Below are positions 10,819 to 25,681 of a stretch of 64,000 bases of DNA, in pieces. How positions within the stretch are numbered: position 1 is the stretch's first letter; every line of letters starts with the position of its first letter. This stretch comes from Anseranas semipalmata (lineage: Eukaryota; Chordata; Aves; Anseriformes; Anseranatidae), in contig VXAA01006093.1 of NCBI GenBank assembly GCA_013399115.1, positions 432,240-496,239 of the forward strand, written 5' to 3'. A program made the position numbers and the translations under genes. The notes beneath the pieces are model-generated. The model was given only the letters and a program-made list of their open reading frames with translations, searched no databases and was not told where the DNA came from.

Positions 10819-13800
10819 CCCTAGCCAGTCTCTCCTGTCACTATGGGATTTTCAGTAAGTTATGTAAGCATGTTACTAATGCAAAGAAATTCCTTGGAAA
10901 CAAACGAGGAAATGTCTGTGATCAAATTCTGCAAGTCCTTATTTGACCAATTTATACAGTGTTCTCAAAAAAAAAGACTGTTTTCACTCTGAAGACCTAC
11001 CCGTTTACCAGAGATAGGCAAATAAAGGCAGTGATTTAAATACAGTCATTTATATTAATTTAAAACCACATTGTTTGTACCCTTTGCTAAAGTGCTTAGA
11101 AAAGGTAAAGAATTTTGCAGGATATCTTTCCTTATCTGTTGATTTTTTTGAGTTCCAGAAAACCACAGTGAAAAATGTTATTGAAATAAAGCTCAACCAC
11201 AAGAATGTATTGGATTGTCTTGGCCTGTCCAGTTTAAAGCTAAATCCCAGGCTCTAGGGACCTTGCATGATCTAGCTGACCAAAGTGAGTTTGGTTTCAC
11301 ATTTTTCTTGACTAAACTTGCTTGGCTACTGGGACAGCACATTTTTGTATTTTGAAGTGTTTAGGGCTTTTTTTAAATGCTTGGAAATGTATGATTTTTA
11401 CTGTATTACTGTCTTTACGACCCTAAAAGGTCACATCTATTATATTCTGCAGTCAAAGCAGCTCTGCAGGGAATCTCATCTCTGACATATGCCAAATTAT
11501 GCAGAATCTCATCCGTCTAATTGCATATCATGTACAGTGACTTTTAAAGAGTATTTTTAGGCCCTGAGACTGCTACTAACCTTTAAAAAGTGCTTAATCC
11601 ATTTGTTGTGCCTCCTCCTATCACCTGTTTAATTTTTGTCTTGTATGACTATTAAGTTAGTGGGGAAAAAAACTCTTGACTGACTTCTTTGCACATAAGC
11701 ACAGAGAAAGTTGCACCATGCCTCTTCACATGAAAGGCTCTCCTCTCTGAATGATCAGTTTATTATGGCTCATACAGGGTGGCTGTACAGGTGTATGTAG
11801 GCATACACCTATGGCTTAATGGCAATGCCGTCTTTTACAAGATGTTGAAAGCCATTAGCTCCTTCATGTAGTATTTCCTTAAAAGATTGTTTTGCAGGAC
11901 CTCGGTGGGTTCTTGTACTCTTTTACTAGAAAATGTTAACTTGTAGGACCAGCTCAAATAAGAATGTTTCATCTCCATTAATTTTTCCTTACCTCTGTGC
12001 ATGAAGATCAGTAGAACCAGATTTTTGTTTTTTGTTCCATCATGGGTAGTCAGACTTTTAGTGCAAGTTTAACAGGAGTAGAAATATTTCAAAGCATTTG
12101 CAATTTCATTTGTTAATATTAATCCCTAAAAATTTTGCGTACAATGAAACAAAATAGCCTTAAGGTCCCCTGTGCTAATACCTATTTTAATAGAGGTGAA
12201 ATTTGGAGGAAAAACTCCATATTCATGTAATTTCATAGCTTATAGTTTAACAAACTAAAATACTATGCCTAAGTGCTTCAGTAACTTAGATACTGTGAAG
12301 AAAATGTTAACTATCCTTTTTCCTGAAAAATATGGTTAACTAGGTTTCAGTAGCAAAAATTGTAATTTGAATTGTATGAAAACTTGCTAATACATACACC
12401 AATTCATACTGTAAGTTCTTCCTAACACCATTTAGGATTTCCCAATGTTATCTGATTTGTAAAGAGAAGCCCAGCCATGTACAGCCATTTTAGTTCCACA
12501 GAAGCTGGGTATTTACCATGTTGCTTCCTGCAGACCTAGACCATACAGGGTTCATAGGGAGAAAAGTGTACATTTCAGAAATGTGAAGATGATGAATATT
12601 TTTATGTGCTGTTCAGTTTAAGATGGATTTATTCTGACTGGAATGCATTTAAGTTCATGATTATATTTTAGAATGACTCAAAAGAGAAATCTTTCCTCTT
12701 TAAAGCAACCATAAAGGAATAACTACAAGGGTAAAAGGTGACGTGACATGGGTAACAAGTATCACCATATCACAAGTATCATCTTATATGACTACTGAAC
12801 ATCTTTAGAGGCATAGAGAAAATCCATGTTAAAACATCAAGACTCCCTAGATTCTCCCAGTTGCTAGATTTGGTAATGCAAGATGTCTTAAGTTCTAATC
12901 CATCCTAAGAAATAATGAGCAAGTAAGATCTTTTCCTTCCCCTTCCAATAAAACAATAATAGAAAATTCTGTCTCTAAGCTCACCTTGCTGCCTAACATC
13001 CATAGTTTTTTTTCACTGTATTTCTGTAATACTGTAATGCTGTGTCCCAGATCACAAACACTGAGTTGTTCTCTCTCAAGACCAATATAAGTAGTACTTT
13101 TTTCGCTTAGCTGGCTCATATGTTTCAGTGTGACGACTACCTTACAGCAAGGTAAGATGTGCAAGAGCACTGTCTGACCTACAGTATCACAAATAGAAAC
13201 TGAAAAGGTTCTGTTACCACAGGAGTATCTTAGTATTCAACAGTGTTGTGAAGGTAACTGTGAAAAATATATTTGGCGGTGTGCAATCTGTTTGAGTGAC
13301 ACTACTCTTCTGACTACTCTTGAGTTCAGTGAATGCTACCCTGTGTGTTCTGTTGAAGTGGTATTTAATATCTAAATAATCAAGGTAAGTGTTCAGATGT
13401 TTTTCTGGTCCAGACAGATGATATTTTTTACTTTAGGACTGTTTTTTGCAAAGTAATTTAATTGTGAAAAACATTTTTATTCCCATATTAAAACTATATA
13501 ACTCTTCAGAAAAGCATGAATAACTCTACAGCTTCGATACTGTAGGAGCACCTCTCTGTATTTTTTTTTTTTTAATCCACACAAATAAGTCCAATTTCAG
13601 ATTTATATCTTTTGGAAAAAAAAATATTTGATTGAAAAGATTAATAGCTGTTTATTGGCTTGCTGTTTCTGAAGAAACATAATACTATACATTTACATTG
13701 CAGAGTTAATAAATGCTGGCAAATTCCTCTGGGCATCATCAAACTGTGTGAATATGTGTATCTGATCAAATATTTATTAGCTGCAGTCTCTTCCTACACT

Positions 13801-15719
13801 GATTTTTCTTTTCATTTATTGCTGTAGGCCTTACTGTGCAACACTAAGGTGATACTCATGGGCATATGCCCCCAAAAGAAAGGCAATCATTATGAAATAC
13901 CCAACTTCAAAACCACAAGCCGCCTGAATTGAATTTTTTTTTCCTTTAAATAAACTGCCACAGTGTTTAATTATCTTTTCTAGCTTGTTTCTTTGACCTA
14001 TATTAAAACTAACCAGAAACAAAATTTCATTAGCTAAGCTGACAATAGATATTAATTTCCGTTGAATGATATCCCAAGCTTTTTACACTTATATTTAAGC
14101 TCATTGCTGTGTATTTGGTGTACGCAGCAAATGATTACTACAGAAAGTAATTAATTTATTGGACATCAGTGTTTATTGTGTTGCTAAAGCTATGCTTTGT
14201 ATTATTTTCCTCTTCTATAAATCCGTTAGATGTGCAACAGATTCATTGCACTGAACTAGTCTGAAATTTTGGAACCAGTAAATGTGCCAGTAAGGCTTGT
14301 GAGAGACTGATAGTTGAATAAAAATGAAATGCCAGTGAAAAAGAAGGAAATGTGTGCAAATTTCCTGACTGCTCTGTTTCAACACTGAGCCACAGTTGGT
14401 GTGATGCTTTGTTCTAGTGCAGTTAACACAGATGAGACAATCTGTGCTGATGACCCAGCAACACAGCGTCCACTGTATTACAGGAGTAATAAGGACTGGT
14501 ACATCTTTCATTTTCTCCCATGGCCAATCCTTCAGCACCTTTGACTAAAGTAGAACTTCTTGGTGGTGGCTGAGATAACCTAAAGATAGCGGAAACGGCT
14601 TTGCTCTACCATCCTTCTACAAAATTCATTTCAGAGTTTTGTTTACTCTATCATGTTGGATAGGTTCATAGGATAGAGAATTATCTTCTGGGCTGTGCTA
14701 ACATACTTTGCAACAGGACCTTCCTCCTTAGAGCACTGCACAACAAATTGTCACGAGCCCTTTCATAATTTGAAGACTAAAAACATCTGTGTATCTATTT
14801 TAAAATACATTGAAAGAAAAAATATGCGTTTTGCTGAGCAAAATATCACACCTTTGGGTTTTCTGCATTTCTGAAGGAGGCACAAGGAGCTTTGGGGGGA
14901 CCTATTTTCAATAGAGTCTCACCATAGGAAATGATACGAGGCGCTATCTTCTCATTCCATTCTCATTAACGTCCCTCACAGACTTCCAATTTATCTCAGT
15001 GGATGTAGGCCAAAGTAACCCAGGGAGACATTGTATAAATAATACTGTTTATAACATCCCACATTCTCTAAAATGCAGAGATCTTCAGAACTAAGCTAAA
15101 TTAACATGCTGCCACAGAATGCAAACAAATGCACACAGGCAAAATGCTGAATTACAGGTTACAAGAATACACATTTCAGAGGGAACAATAAGGAGGAACT
15201 CTCAGGTGAGTGCAAAGTCACAGGCTGGTGAGATCCATGGATTTATTTAGATTCATACTTTAGATGAAGAAGTGCCTATGCTGAGCCCTAGGCATCCTTG
15301 ACAATTATGTAAAAGCATAAGCAACATAAAGAATGAGCACCCTGCAGCAATCTCTGCCAACCACAGAAATGTGTATCAGACCTTACAGCAAAAGGAAATT
15401 AAAAGAAACCATACCTCCCTCATTCCCTTTCTTCCCCTGTACCCTTCCAAAGAGGAACTTGCATGCAAGACCACTTGATACATATAATATTGTCATTTGG
15501 TTATTTCATTAATCAGATTTTCTTTGCACAAGATAGATAGGTATCTCCTCTGTATATAAACTCGCATGAAATGTAAGAAGTAATGTTTTCCATTTCATTT
15601 GCTTTCTTTGGTAATAGTGAACAAGAAAACATATTAGCCAGTAATTACTTGTTGGGGTTGTAATAGATTCATACACAATGCTTGACCTGATATGCTGATA
15701 TGCAAAACATCTTTTAATG

Positions 15720-15756
15720 TTTTGGTTGTTTTTTTTTTTGTTTTGTTTTGTTTTTC
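15720..15756. repeat. T-rich (TTTTG)n tract
   Basis: An 11-base T run followed by three TTTTG units on the plus strand. Confidence 0.9.
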
Positions 15757-16100
15757 CTTGTATAATCACTCAAACATGCTTGTGGACAATTGATAGAGCT
15801 AGCAGAAATTTAACATCTCTAGTCTACAATAAACCAAATTGGAGAAGTTTAAATTTTAAAACTGAAATTGTTACCATAACAATAGTCATACGTGTGTTGT
15901 TCCATTCGCTTGGCCCAGGACACAGGTATAAATGGGACAGTGTTTAGATTTTAAGTTGTACTGTAAAAAGAGATCAATGTCTAGGAATTAAGTGCTAGTG
16001 TTGCAGATTCTCCTTAATTTCAAAATTATTTACGCACACTAAAACCAGTGAAATCAGTGAAACTTTGTCCACAGCACTAGCCAGATGTCTAGTGTTGTGG

Positions 16101-16130
16101 TTTTTTTGTTTGTTTGTTTGTTTGTTCGTT
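16101..16130. repeat. (TTTG)n simple repeat
   Basis: Seven T residues followed by about five TTTG units, the last with a C substitution (TTCG). Confidence 0.95.
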
Positions 16131-17544
16131 GTTTTAAGTCAGTAAGCAGGTTGATCATATTTTTAAGTGACTTGATTAGGAGTTTCATTAGGAGAATGAT
16201 TCTCTCTTAACACTTAACTAAAGTTCAAATTTTACACAGAACAGAATATTTTGTCATTCTCTCCCGGGCAGTGCTTCTGTATGCTGATCCTTTTCCCTTG
16301 TTTGCTCTTTCATTCTACATTCTTAGAAGTGGTGTGGGGAACCCAAGTGATGTTTAATGTGACTGTATGAGGTTGAGTCAAAAAGATACATCTTTTTAGC
16401 TATTTGATTCTAAATGCAGTCAGATTTGGGTTTTGATGTGCACTTGGAGAAAGGTGACTGCTGTGCTGTGAAGATGTCTGTTAAGATAATGATTACTCCT
16501 TTTTCATTTAAATAATGATCTGGTTTTGAACTACATAGAATGAGATTCAAGTTTTTGAAAATTGTTATCACCTGCTTAGAGCTGCTAAGTGGAGAGATTT
16601 GTATCAAACATATTAAGATTTAAGCATTTAGTGTGAATGAAAATATCTGAGTTTGAAAGCATCACAAGAAACAATATAAAGGTTAAAAAAAAAAATGGCC
16701 TGTGTCAATAAACAAGGACCTGACTGATAGCATTAAAACCAGTAAACACCAAGGAATTTGGTTTTTTTTTTTTTTTTTTTCAGCAAGACTAGAAGGCTTA
16801 TGCTTCAGTAAGGTCACACCACAGATGAACTGTCAGCAGGAAACCTCTGATAACAGGAAGATAGAAATGTGGTTACAGCCCATCGTATGAGCACTTCCTT
16901 CTTGTTATCCCAGCAGGAAGACAGACTGTACCCATAAGGATACACAAAATGAGGAAACAATAACAGTGGAATATAACCTGGCCTCAAAACAACAGAGAAG
17001 ACTGTGATGTATTGTTTGACTTGTCAAAGGATTAAAACACCAGTCCAAAAACCAGTTCATTGTCAGCAATCAAGAGAAACTGAAGAGATGTAGCAGGGTC
17101 TTGATACCAGCCATCACTTGTCCTCCATATAAGGGATCTTGACCAGACCACAGATACACACCCATCATGGTGCTTGTGAGTATGGAAATATGAGAATATG
17201 AGAGTGAAACCCGAGAGAGTGAGAATGAATGACTAGTATCAGTTTTGTTTAAAATGAGTATCACCTTCCTCTTCCATAAGGTTTTATGCTGAGTTTTGCC
17301 ATGTTAAATTCCTACATAGGTGGGCAGTTTTTGTTTCCAGAGAGCTGTTAATATTTTATGAAGTTTGCTATACTTTTGTGTAAGCCAAATTTGCTTCCAC
17401 TGTCCTTATTTTCTTTCTTTCTCTAAAGATTCTGAAGTGTTTTGCTTTGCTTGGTGCACGAGACTGACTTATGATAAGTATATGACTTTCTGCACCTGCT
17501 GACATGTGATAACTTGTCTCTAGGCAAATTACTTAAGGATTTAG

Positions 17545-17600
17545 GGGTAGATTTTCTAAGGTAGACATGACAATTAGGTATCTAACTCAATGGAGAAATC
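17545..17600. mobile_element. Second copy of decayed palindromic repeat
   Basis: GGGGTAGATTTTCTAAGGTA and AATTAGGTATCTAACTCAATGG resemble the reverse orientation of the family seen at 3,433-3,490 (relatives: AGATTTTCAAAGGTATTTAGGCACCTAACTC split by a few bases here). It is diverged and the mirrored arm is not clear. Confidence 0.4.
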
Positions 17601-20600
17601 TACAAGAACTTACCTTTATTACAAAAATCGATAAACACTTGCTTTTCCACAAGGAAAATGCAAATAAATATATTTTGTTTTATTTTACAATATGAACCCA
17701 TGTTTCTAATGAATGCAATGCTGTAACTGCTTCAAAAATGTTTTCATATTGAAAACTTACCTTCATCTATAAAATTGTAATTATAGATAAAGCCTAAACA
17801 AGATGAGGGGGGGAAGTAGAATCTGTGACTGTAAACGGGTATTATGGGGAAATGTGAAGAGGCTAAACCACTTTTATCTCAGCATTGTTTACTGTATTGA
17901 TTTACAAGCACAATTATAGTACCTGTTGCTAGTTTCAGCCTCAAATCTCATCTTACATATGCTTAACCTCGCTGAATGAAAACACCAATTACTATGTTAT
18001 ATGAATAGTAATAATGTGACTTAATATTTTGTATACAGCTGCATTTTGATTATTCATTAATGTTATAATTAATTTGAAAAAAATTATATATCCCATTTTC
18101 ATTTTCTTTTGGGGAGCATTTTTGGGAGCAAAACAATAATAAATTCCACTTTGTTTTCTTGGTCTGGGTCTTTAGCCTGCCAAGGGAGAAAAAGAATTCT
18201 GGAGGGAGAGAACAGAGTTCACTTATGTTTTCTTACAAGATCACATTTAACTAAATCAAAGAAGATGAAAACGGAAGTCAAGATGCTGGATGGAGCCTCC
18301 AGCCACTCACTGTTCCAAAATAGAGGGCTGCACGTAATTTAGAAGTTACTGGACTGAGCATTCATCTCCTGTTGGTTTAACATAATCTCCCGAATGATCT
18401 GTTTTCTGACCATTCCTGCAAGTATTCCTATCAGAAAATGTTCCCAGGAAAAGATCGAGATTGATTCTGTACCATTAGCATTGTTCTGGCAGCAGAAAAG
18501 AAATGGAGAGCTGAACTAGCAGGTCATATCCTTGGTTGACCAAAGTTTTGCCAAGTATTGGAGGTATAACAGTTCTGGCAATCCCCATCTGGTGGTGAGA
18601 TTAGAGAACAAGTTTTCAAGCAATTTTGTGTTAGAGGCTAGTCTAGTAAAAGATCAGGAGTATGGGATGACTTGGTTTATTTGGGGTCTTTTCCTACATG
18701 GAGTTTAGGAAGACCTAGGATCCTTGCCCCAAAACCTTCATGGGCACCCACCCCAGGTCTGTAGAATTTTGGTAATGATACTGGGCTGACAAAGCACTGT
18801 CAAAGTATGTAGGATAATTCAGTAACTTTTATTTAGTAGGAGAACTGAATTTTACAGGAAAAATTGGCTGGAGTTGTTAGAGCAAGAGGAATTGATAGTT
18901 TTGAATAAAGACTCAGTTGTCAGTATATTGCAGGTCTAGCAGAAATTGCAATTGTTAAGAAAACATGCAGAAAGCCAAAGTGTGGAGCAATATACTAGAC
19001 AACTTTTGTTTCCATAACTTTCTTCTATAAAATAAGATGCCCTGTTTTGTTTGCCTTTATTTTATTATTATTATTTTTTCCCTGAGGGGTTGTTATGGTT
19101 TCTATTCAATTGCATTTTATTTTAATTCTGTAAATTCCACATTGGTGTTTCTGGTGGTCAGTTCAACATTTCTTTCCTGGCAATGTATAGATGACTGAGT
19201 AATTTTGGATCAGTCACACAACACAATGCAAGGCTGTGTAGACCCAGTAATCACAGGTAGTAGAAGCTTAGATGTCTTCTGTATCTCAGGAAGAAGGCAG
19301 CATTATGATATACTTCCTCAGTCAAGCTAAGTACACTGAGTAAAGAAGCACAGGTTAAGCTGTTTTTAAAATAGAAGCTACTGTGTGCAACTTGTATGTA
19401 CTCTAAATGCAGTAACATAGTTCAGTCTCTACTGTCAAGCTTGATCTAAAGTCACTGTTGGCCTGTGGAATATTAAAACTTGTCTTTTGATGGTGCATTA
19501 GACTGACTTTGCGCAAAAGTAAATTATTCTTAAATCCTGGAGGACAATAGAAATTTGGTCCCAGTTTATTTAATCATGGTGAATTTTGCTTTGATAAATC
19601 ATTCCTGTAGATTTTTATTTGTAAAATTAGGGATACTATGGCCTCAACTACCATCAGAGTTCAGGCACTACCACCAAATTTTTCTCTTTACTTAGAGTAA
19701 TGTCTAGAAAGCTAAAAGCTCATATTCCACGAACTGTGAAAGAAAATGTGAATTTCTGTAATTAGGAACGTGAGCATAGTAACCTTAAATGAATGTCATA
19801 TCCTTACAAGGAGACTTATAATGAGGGTGACAAGAGCACATGCTGCTGAAACATAACCCTCTGAACTATACTACATATAAGTTGATGTAATGTTTCTTTT
19901 TTTTTTTGCTTGCCTTTTTTTTTTTTTTTTAATTAATTCAGTGATGGGTGAAATTTGTTATGGCTTGCTTTTATTCTCCTTTTGTGACATTTGCCACATA
20001 ATAATTATCTTTTAGTGTTTCACAGAATCATCCAACTATCTTCTGTTCTTGGTAAAATTATTTTCATTGTTGATCTACATCATTACGATTGATTCTTTAA
20101 AAAAATTAGATCATAGTATCATAGCACAGACTCCTAATGCCCCACACTTAAAGCTGTAATAGATCAGCATTTCCCAGGTTTTCAAGGGAAAGTCTTGCAA
20201 ATTAAGGATTTATAACTGGAGTTGCCTCGTGATCTCAAATTGATTCCTCCATCAGATGCTTTAAAGTAGTGTTCTGAACATCAACAACTGTTATTATTCT
20301 CAGGCAGGAATCTTTGTTGATGTAAGTTTGAAAAATATACATCCAATTATATTTCTGGTTCCTTTTTATTTCTAAAAATTCTTGGAAGTGGGAGCTACTA
20401 GGAATCCTCTTAATGTTCTGTTTTCTAAAATGCTCAGTGTGCTAGCCATTGATACCTCATTCTTGCATTATTTCTAACCGTATCTTGTGGAATTAAATAT
20501 TTGCCAGCTACAAAATTCTTTTGCCTATACTGAATTTAAATGAATACATCAGATATATTTTCCTTTGAAACTGCTCCCATAAGTTAGATAAGACCTAGTC

Positions 20601-23600
20601 TGGGGAAGAAAAAAGGTTTCTCAATGATCCTTCTAGTAGTGTAGGCTTCTATGCTATTACGCAGAACAGTGTGGATTTAAACAGTTTATTTTGCCTTAAT
20701 TTTATTCTGCATTTAGATGTTGTTTAAGGGAGGACATTGTTTTTTTTCATTTGTGGTGACATGATCAATGCCCTAGGTAAAATGCATGAGCTGTGCCAAT
20801 TAACATGTAGTTTCCATATTGCCTCTTGAAGCAGCAATTGTTGACATTTTTTAGCGCATCAGATTAAAATATTTGAGGATGAGGCCATGAAAGAGATAAC
20901 AGCTGTTGTAGACACAGGTTATCTATGAGATTTCAGAGCCTACATGTCATGGAAGATCAATGCAACTGTATGACTGTAGCCAGCAGGGCACTGTGGTAAC
21001 AATGCAGCTTCCTGTAAAAAAAAGTGAGCTGTTAAGACCTAATTCAGATGTCTCTATGTAAATTTCCACTGTGTGATAATATACATCAAGATCTTCTTTA
21101 AATAGGAGTTTTAGGGTATTGCTTACAGTACAAGTGTTGCGGTTTTTAAACTCCTCCCTTTGCTAGAAAATTATTAGTGGTCCAGAGAAGATTCAGCATG
21201 GAAGTGTGTGTTCTCCACATCTTTCAACAGAAGTTTATACAAGTTTGCCTAAAGTTTAAATGAACCCATTTCACTTTGCAGTGAAACCAATGAGCAGTAG
21301 TCACACTGTTATTTACTGCATCTCACCTGAGAAAGGGGTTAAAGCTTCCTTAGTTTCTTTAGCTCAACTACTTGTGACTTTCTTAGAATACCATTAATTG
21401 ACAATGTCACTTTAAATATTTTGGGAAATGTGAATATAGGCTAATCGTAGATCTAACTCTACTAATCGCATTGTTCTCCTTTCCCAACAAGGACTTTGGT
21501 CAACTTCATCTTGTGCATTTCATATGACTTTCATTTAAATTACTGCTTCAGAACAATGAACAATTTTTATTTTTTCATTTCGTTCTTTCATAATTCACTG
21601 TGCTGTTCTAATTGCTATGGTACTGTCCTAAATTTGCAACAGGTCGTTCTTTGCTGTTTACAGCCTCACTGACATTAAATCTTTGGGGAAGTAAGATTAC
21701 AATTTAGGTTTTTGCAAATGGTACAAAGAAATTAGCAACTCTGAAGAGAGTAGTATGAGGAGTAAATGCCTAATATAGAGGCATATTAAATGGCAAAAAG
21801 ATTAATAAAACTGTCAGATTTTATTAATAAGAAAGATGTCTTTTACATTGTTGTGAGGGGTTATGGATGTCTTCTATACTTGCAGAACTAATGGTCAGGA
21901 GTCAGGCCTAGCTGTAAGGTATTCTGCAAGTGCAAGATTCTTGGAGAAAACCAATCAAGAATGGAAACTTCATTAACATGACAGGCTTTCTTTATCAGTC
22001 CCCTTCACAGCTGTCTTATTCAAAGGGTATGAGAATGATATCTGACCTTCTAGATACAAAAATGGCATTTAAAAATATGAATAAAGTCCAAATTAATCCA
22101 GCTATAAAAGGAAAATATATCATTTCTTTGTCTTTGGTATTACTGCTTTGTAGTGATAACCTGTCCCGGTTAAAATCTGTGGGAATACACAATTGATTTT
22201 AACTCAGCTAAATGTGCCATCTCCAGACATCAGAAAAAGACTGACTGAAGAGCTTCAGGTGTCTATTGTAAGGTTTTATTTTTGGAAACTATGCAAATAG
22301 AGTTCTTGATGCATTCTAATTCAAAACGACCATATACTGGGCCTGATTTTTGTAATTGCTATAAGTAGCTTTTCCACACTCTGGTGGCTAGGATGTACAT
22401 TTGGGAAGCCGGAGGGATAGATTTGAATTTCCACAGGCTAAGAACAAAAACTTTTTTTTTTTATGGTTTTGAAGATAGCCTAATTGGCAAGTTGTTTTGA
22501 AAATGTCAGGTATCATCAACCAGTTGAGTTTCAGGAAAGGTGAGCCCTAAGTGCTTGTCTCCATTAAATGATTCCAGATTTTAGAGCTCACTTGCATGGA
22601 AGTCCTTAATATGCCACACTTTCACTGGTACGTTTGGTGGGGTTTTAGGCTCACTGCTATGATCATGGTGTTTTATTGGCTGGAACTGGGTATCCCGTTC
22701 CACTCACTGACCTCTTAAAACATAGTGGCATATATGTCAGACTACTTCTTTAAGGACACTTCTATATGGTTTTATGTATTCTAATAAATAAAAAATTGAA
22801 TTTTGCCTGCAGAAGGGTGAGGAAATATAATCAGATTGGTTTAAAGCAGGTAAGAATGAGATGAAAATGTTGGAATAGCACTGAAAGCACTTTTTTTTCT
22901 TTTGTTTTTCTAGATCTTACACTCCAGAGTTACAGCTTACCACACAACCATCATTTAGCAATACATCTGGCTTCTCGCACTGTTTTCTGCAAGTAGCACT
23001 TATAACAAATAGAATGTCTTCCCCCACCCCACCTAATATCAGCAGGGTATCAGAAAAGGTTAGTTTTATGAAGCAAAAAAAATAGGCAACAGACTTAAAT
23101 GTAGAAATTAATGGTTGGATATTATAGACATGTTTTTGTCACTGCTGAAACAAACTTTTGATAATTAAAATCATGAAAATTTGTAATGCAAAGATTTAAA
23201 AAAATACTAAACTGTAGAAATAAGGAATGTAAGGAGTCTGTTTCAGATGTGATCATCTGACTTTTGAAATATTCATTAGTTATCTGATGTTGAGGAATGA
23301 TAATACTGAAGAAACAACCTGTTTACCCCAGGATAGCTTTCACAGTCTCAATTCATCAAGCACAGCAAAAGAAAATGGAGGCACTTTCAGGCTGCTTCAT
23401 GGTGAAAAACTAGATTGATAAAGCTTTAAAAAAATCTTCACAAGACATTGATGCACAATGATTCAGAAAATGAATTACACACTTTTAGTTGTAAAGTCAC
23501 TGTGAGAACAAGGATTAGGTGTTAGAGCATCAGACTCCATTCTAGCACAGCACCTCCAGCACTTTCCAACAGTCTGTTTCACTGTTTAGCTTCTGAGCTA

Positions 23601-24107
23601 GTGTGATTCTTTGCAGAATTGCCTTTGCTTTTTCACCAGAGATGGGCTTAATTTAATTTTATATTTTTCACACACTTGGAGCTCTTTGGACAGAAGCAGC
23701 TTTAGCATTTATCTTTCTTCATTAGTGTTATTCTTATGTATGATCTTAACTGTAGGTTGTTTTTTTTTTTTTTTTCCCTCCCCTCCAGTGGGCAGACTTA
23801 CCAGAATCAAGCTTGAGCAAAGTCTAGATACTTCTGAGAGAAGCTTCTCACCATGCAAGCAGCAACAGGTAAATCCTGGTCATGTGTTGGCATCTATAGT
23901 CTAAAACAAAAGAGAGATTTTATTTTAACACCTACTGCTGTGTATTTATTTGCACAACAAATTTTAAAGTCTGGGCTTTATCTGCCCTTTCTTTAAACCA
24001 AATGAGTGGAAACCTACTTGAAGCCCTACTGGAGCCTTAGTCCCAGTTCAGTTTCCCTTGCAGAATAAGTTTAGTTCTATAAGACAAAGATAAGAGTAGT
24101 TCTGGGG

Positions 24108-24142
<35 letters not shown>

Positions 24143-25533
24143 AATCAAGAAAGTCACATCTATACTGATATTTAGAGGCAAAGCCAGATAATTCAGCTTG
24201 CCTGCTTGCTTCCTTGCCTGCCTCTGTGTACCCACATTGCCAAATGCAGGATTGTTGCAAGAAGCTATCTGGACAGTCACATTTATATGGCCAGTCAAAA
24301 CTCAGGCTGCCCAAAACCTCAGCTGTCTTTGAAGCAGACAAGATAAAGATCCTTTTAAGAAGGACCAGTTAAGGGCAGGCAGCCCAGTCAGTCCATGGTG
24401 CTGGCTGCTGTTAACACAGCATATTCTCCAAATGCTAGTATGGGTTCAAGTCATCCACTCCCAGTATGTTCTAAACCTTGTGTTTTGGGGCAGGTCTGGG
24501 TTCATGTAAGTCAAATTTGGTCTTAGGAAAGTGGGAAAACTGATTCTCTGTAACCTCTAAATTAACTGTGTTTTCTGTCTTTACCTAGGCCTGTAAGACT
24601 CATGGAATTTTCATGGTAAATCCTAAATTGCAAATTCAGTGCAAATCCACTAGTGCTAGTAAATCCAGTTGGCCTGATTTTAGATGTAGCAATAATAAAA
24701 GAAGACACAAGTTTTCCGATATCCTCCAGTTTTGTTGGAAATACTCTGTGCTTCTGTAACCTCAACTGTGGCTTCATAAAATATCTTGAAAATAGTTTGT
24801 AGCCAAGATAGTTATGAAATCAAGTCAGTAGTATTTTGTAGCAGTGAGTGACACCTGTCAACAAATAATATTTGTGTACCACATATGCACTGCTTTATAA
24901 ATGTACCATTCAAGGTCTGTGTTAGATGGGAAGTAGGAAGCCATTTGTCCTTGCAATTGTGAAAATAACTTTTTCTGAAAGAGTGGCATAACAGTCTCAA
25001 GCATTTCCTGTACAAGCTATTTTTTGGTATACCTTGAGTAGTACTGTAGATACCAGAATAAATTATGAATGTTGCTTATATTCAGTTCACTTTAGCTAGT
25101 TTGACATGAAGCAGTAGTACCCATGCTATCCAAATGTGTTTAGCTTGGTATTTATCCCATCTGATATTTCAATGGTGTAATGTGACCATGCCAAATTAAC
25201 TTCCACAGACTACATCTCACAGGTATTCGTATTGCATTTAACATTGTTCCTGAGATCTCTGGGAACATTTAAATACTTTTCATATACAGGCACCTGTTGA
25301 GAGACCTGTAGTATCAGCTTCTGGAATATGAAATCTGCTTACCTAGAGAGAAGATTTTTTTTTTTTTTTCAAAATTCTTTAAAGCAGAGAAAAGGCTGTT
25401 GTTTTTTTTCCCTCCTCTTATGGGTTCATTTTTGACAGATCAATATGTGAACTCAGTTATCTTAACAGAGTTTTTAAACTACCTCCTTCATGCTATCCTT
25501 GATAACTGTAATTATCGCCATCAGTTTTGTGAG
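17601..25533. other. A+T-rich non-coding DNA
   Basis: No gene, RNA or named repeat could be supported. Homopolymer runs occur at 19,915-19,930 (T), 23,760-23,775 (T), 24,108-24,141 (A, 34 bases) and 25,355-25,369 (T). Reading frames at 18,109-18,342 and 21,930-22,196 have no recognisable protein features. Confidence 0.55.
24108..24141. repeat. Poly(A) run of 34 bases
   Basis: The longest homopolymer in the window. It could be the tail of an old retrocopy, but the DNA upstream (to about 23,900) shows no reading frame and I saw no flanking target duplication, so it is annotated only as a simple repeat. Confidence 0.95.
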
Positions 25534-25681
25534 CTTGTAAATGTGCAGGGATTTGTGCTGTACTTCCTCCTACCAATTGTGTCTACCAGTATCTTTAAGA
25601 ACGCATGGGAGAAAGGACGACAGTGATATCAGTATACAGAAATCTGTACTTTGTTAGAATATGCTTTAACTATATTGCAAA
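25534..25681 (+). repeat. Direct repeat copy A (partner at 26,895-27,031)
   Basis: This 148-bp segment shares long identical blocks with copy B: GTGTCTACCAGTATCTTTAA in the middle, and a 36-bp identical block at its right half starting TATACAGAAATCTGTACTTT. Copy A carries 12 extra bases after CTTGTAAATGTGC, apparently flanked by TGTGC on both sides, so the difference may be a small deletion in B or duplication in A. The copies lie 1,361 bp apart in the same orientation. I do not recognise the family; it may be a local duplication or two insertions of one unnamed repeat. Confidence 0.8.

Larger units (their letters stand above)
10819..17544. other. A+T-rich non-coding DNA
   Basis: No gene is supported. 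The longest minus-strand frame (14,215-14,538, 107 codons) has no recognised domain and a cysteine/tryptophan-rich random look. T runs at 13,561-13,573 and 16,762-16,780 and T/G simple repeats at 15,720-15,756 and 16,101-16,130 are the only clear structures. Confidence 0.55.

Noticed and set aside
14215..14538. 107-codon minus-strand frame
   Set aside because: No recognised family, no start context, and no supporting features nearby.
23512..23600. tRNA-like or MIR-like SINE head (GTTAGAGCATCAGACTCC)
   Set aside because: Only a short box-A-like match; no box B and no MIR body.
24108..24141. Poly(A) tail of a processed pseudogene
   Set aside because: No reading frame upstream and no flanking target duplication found.
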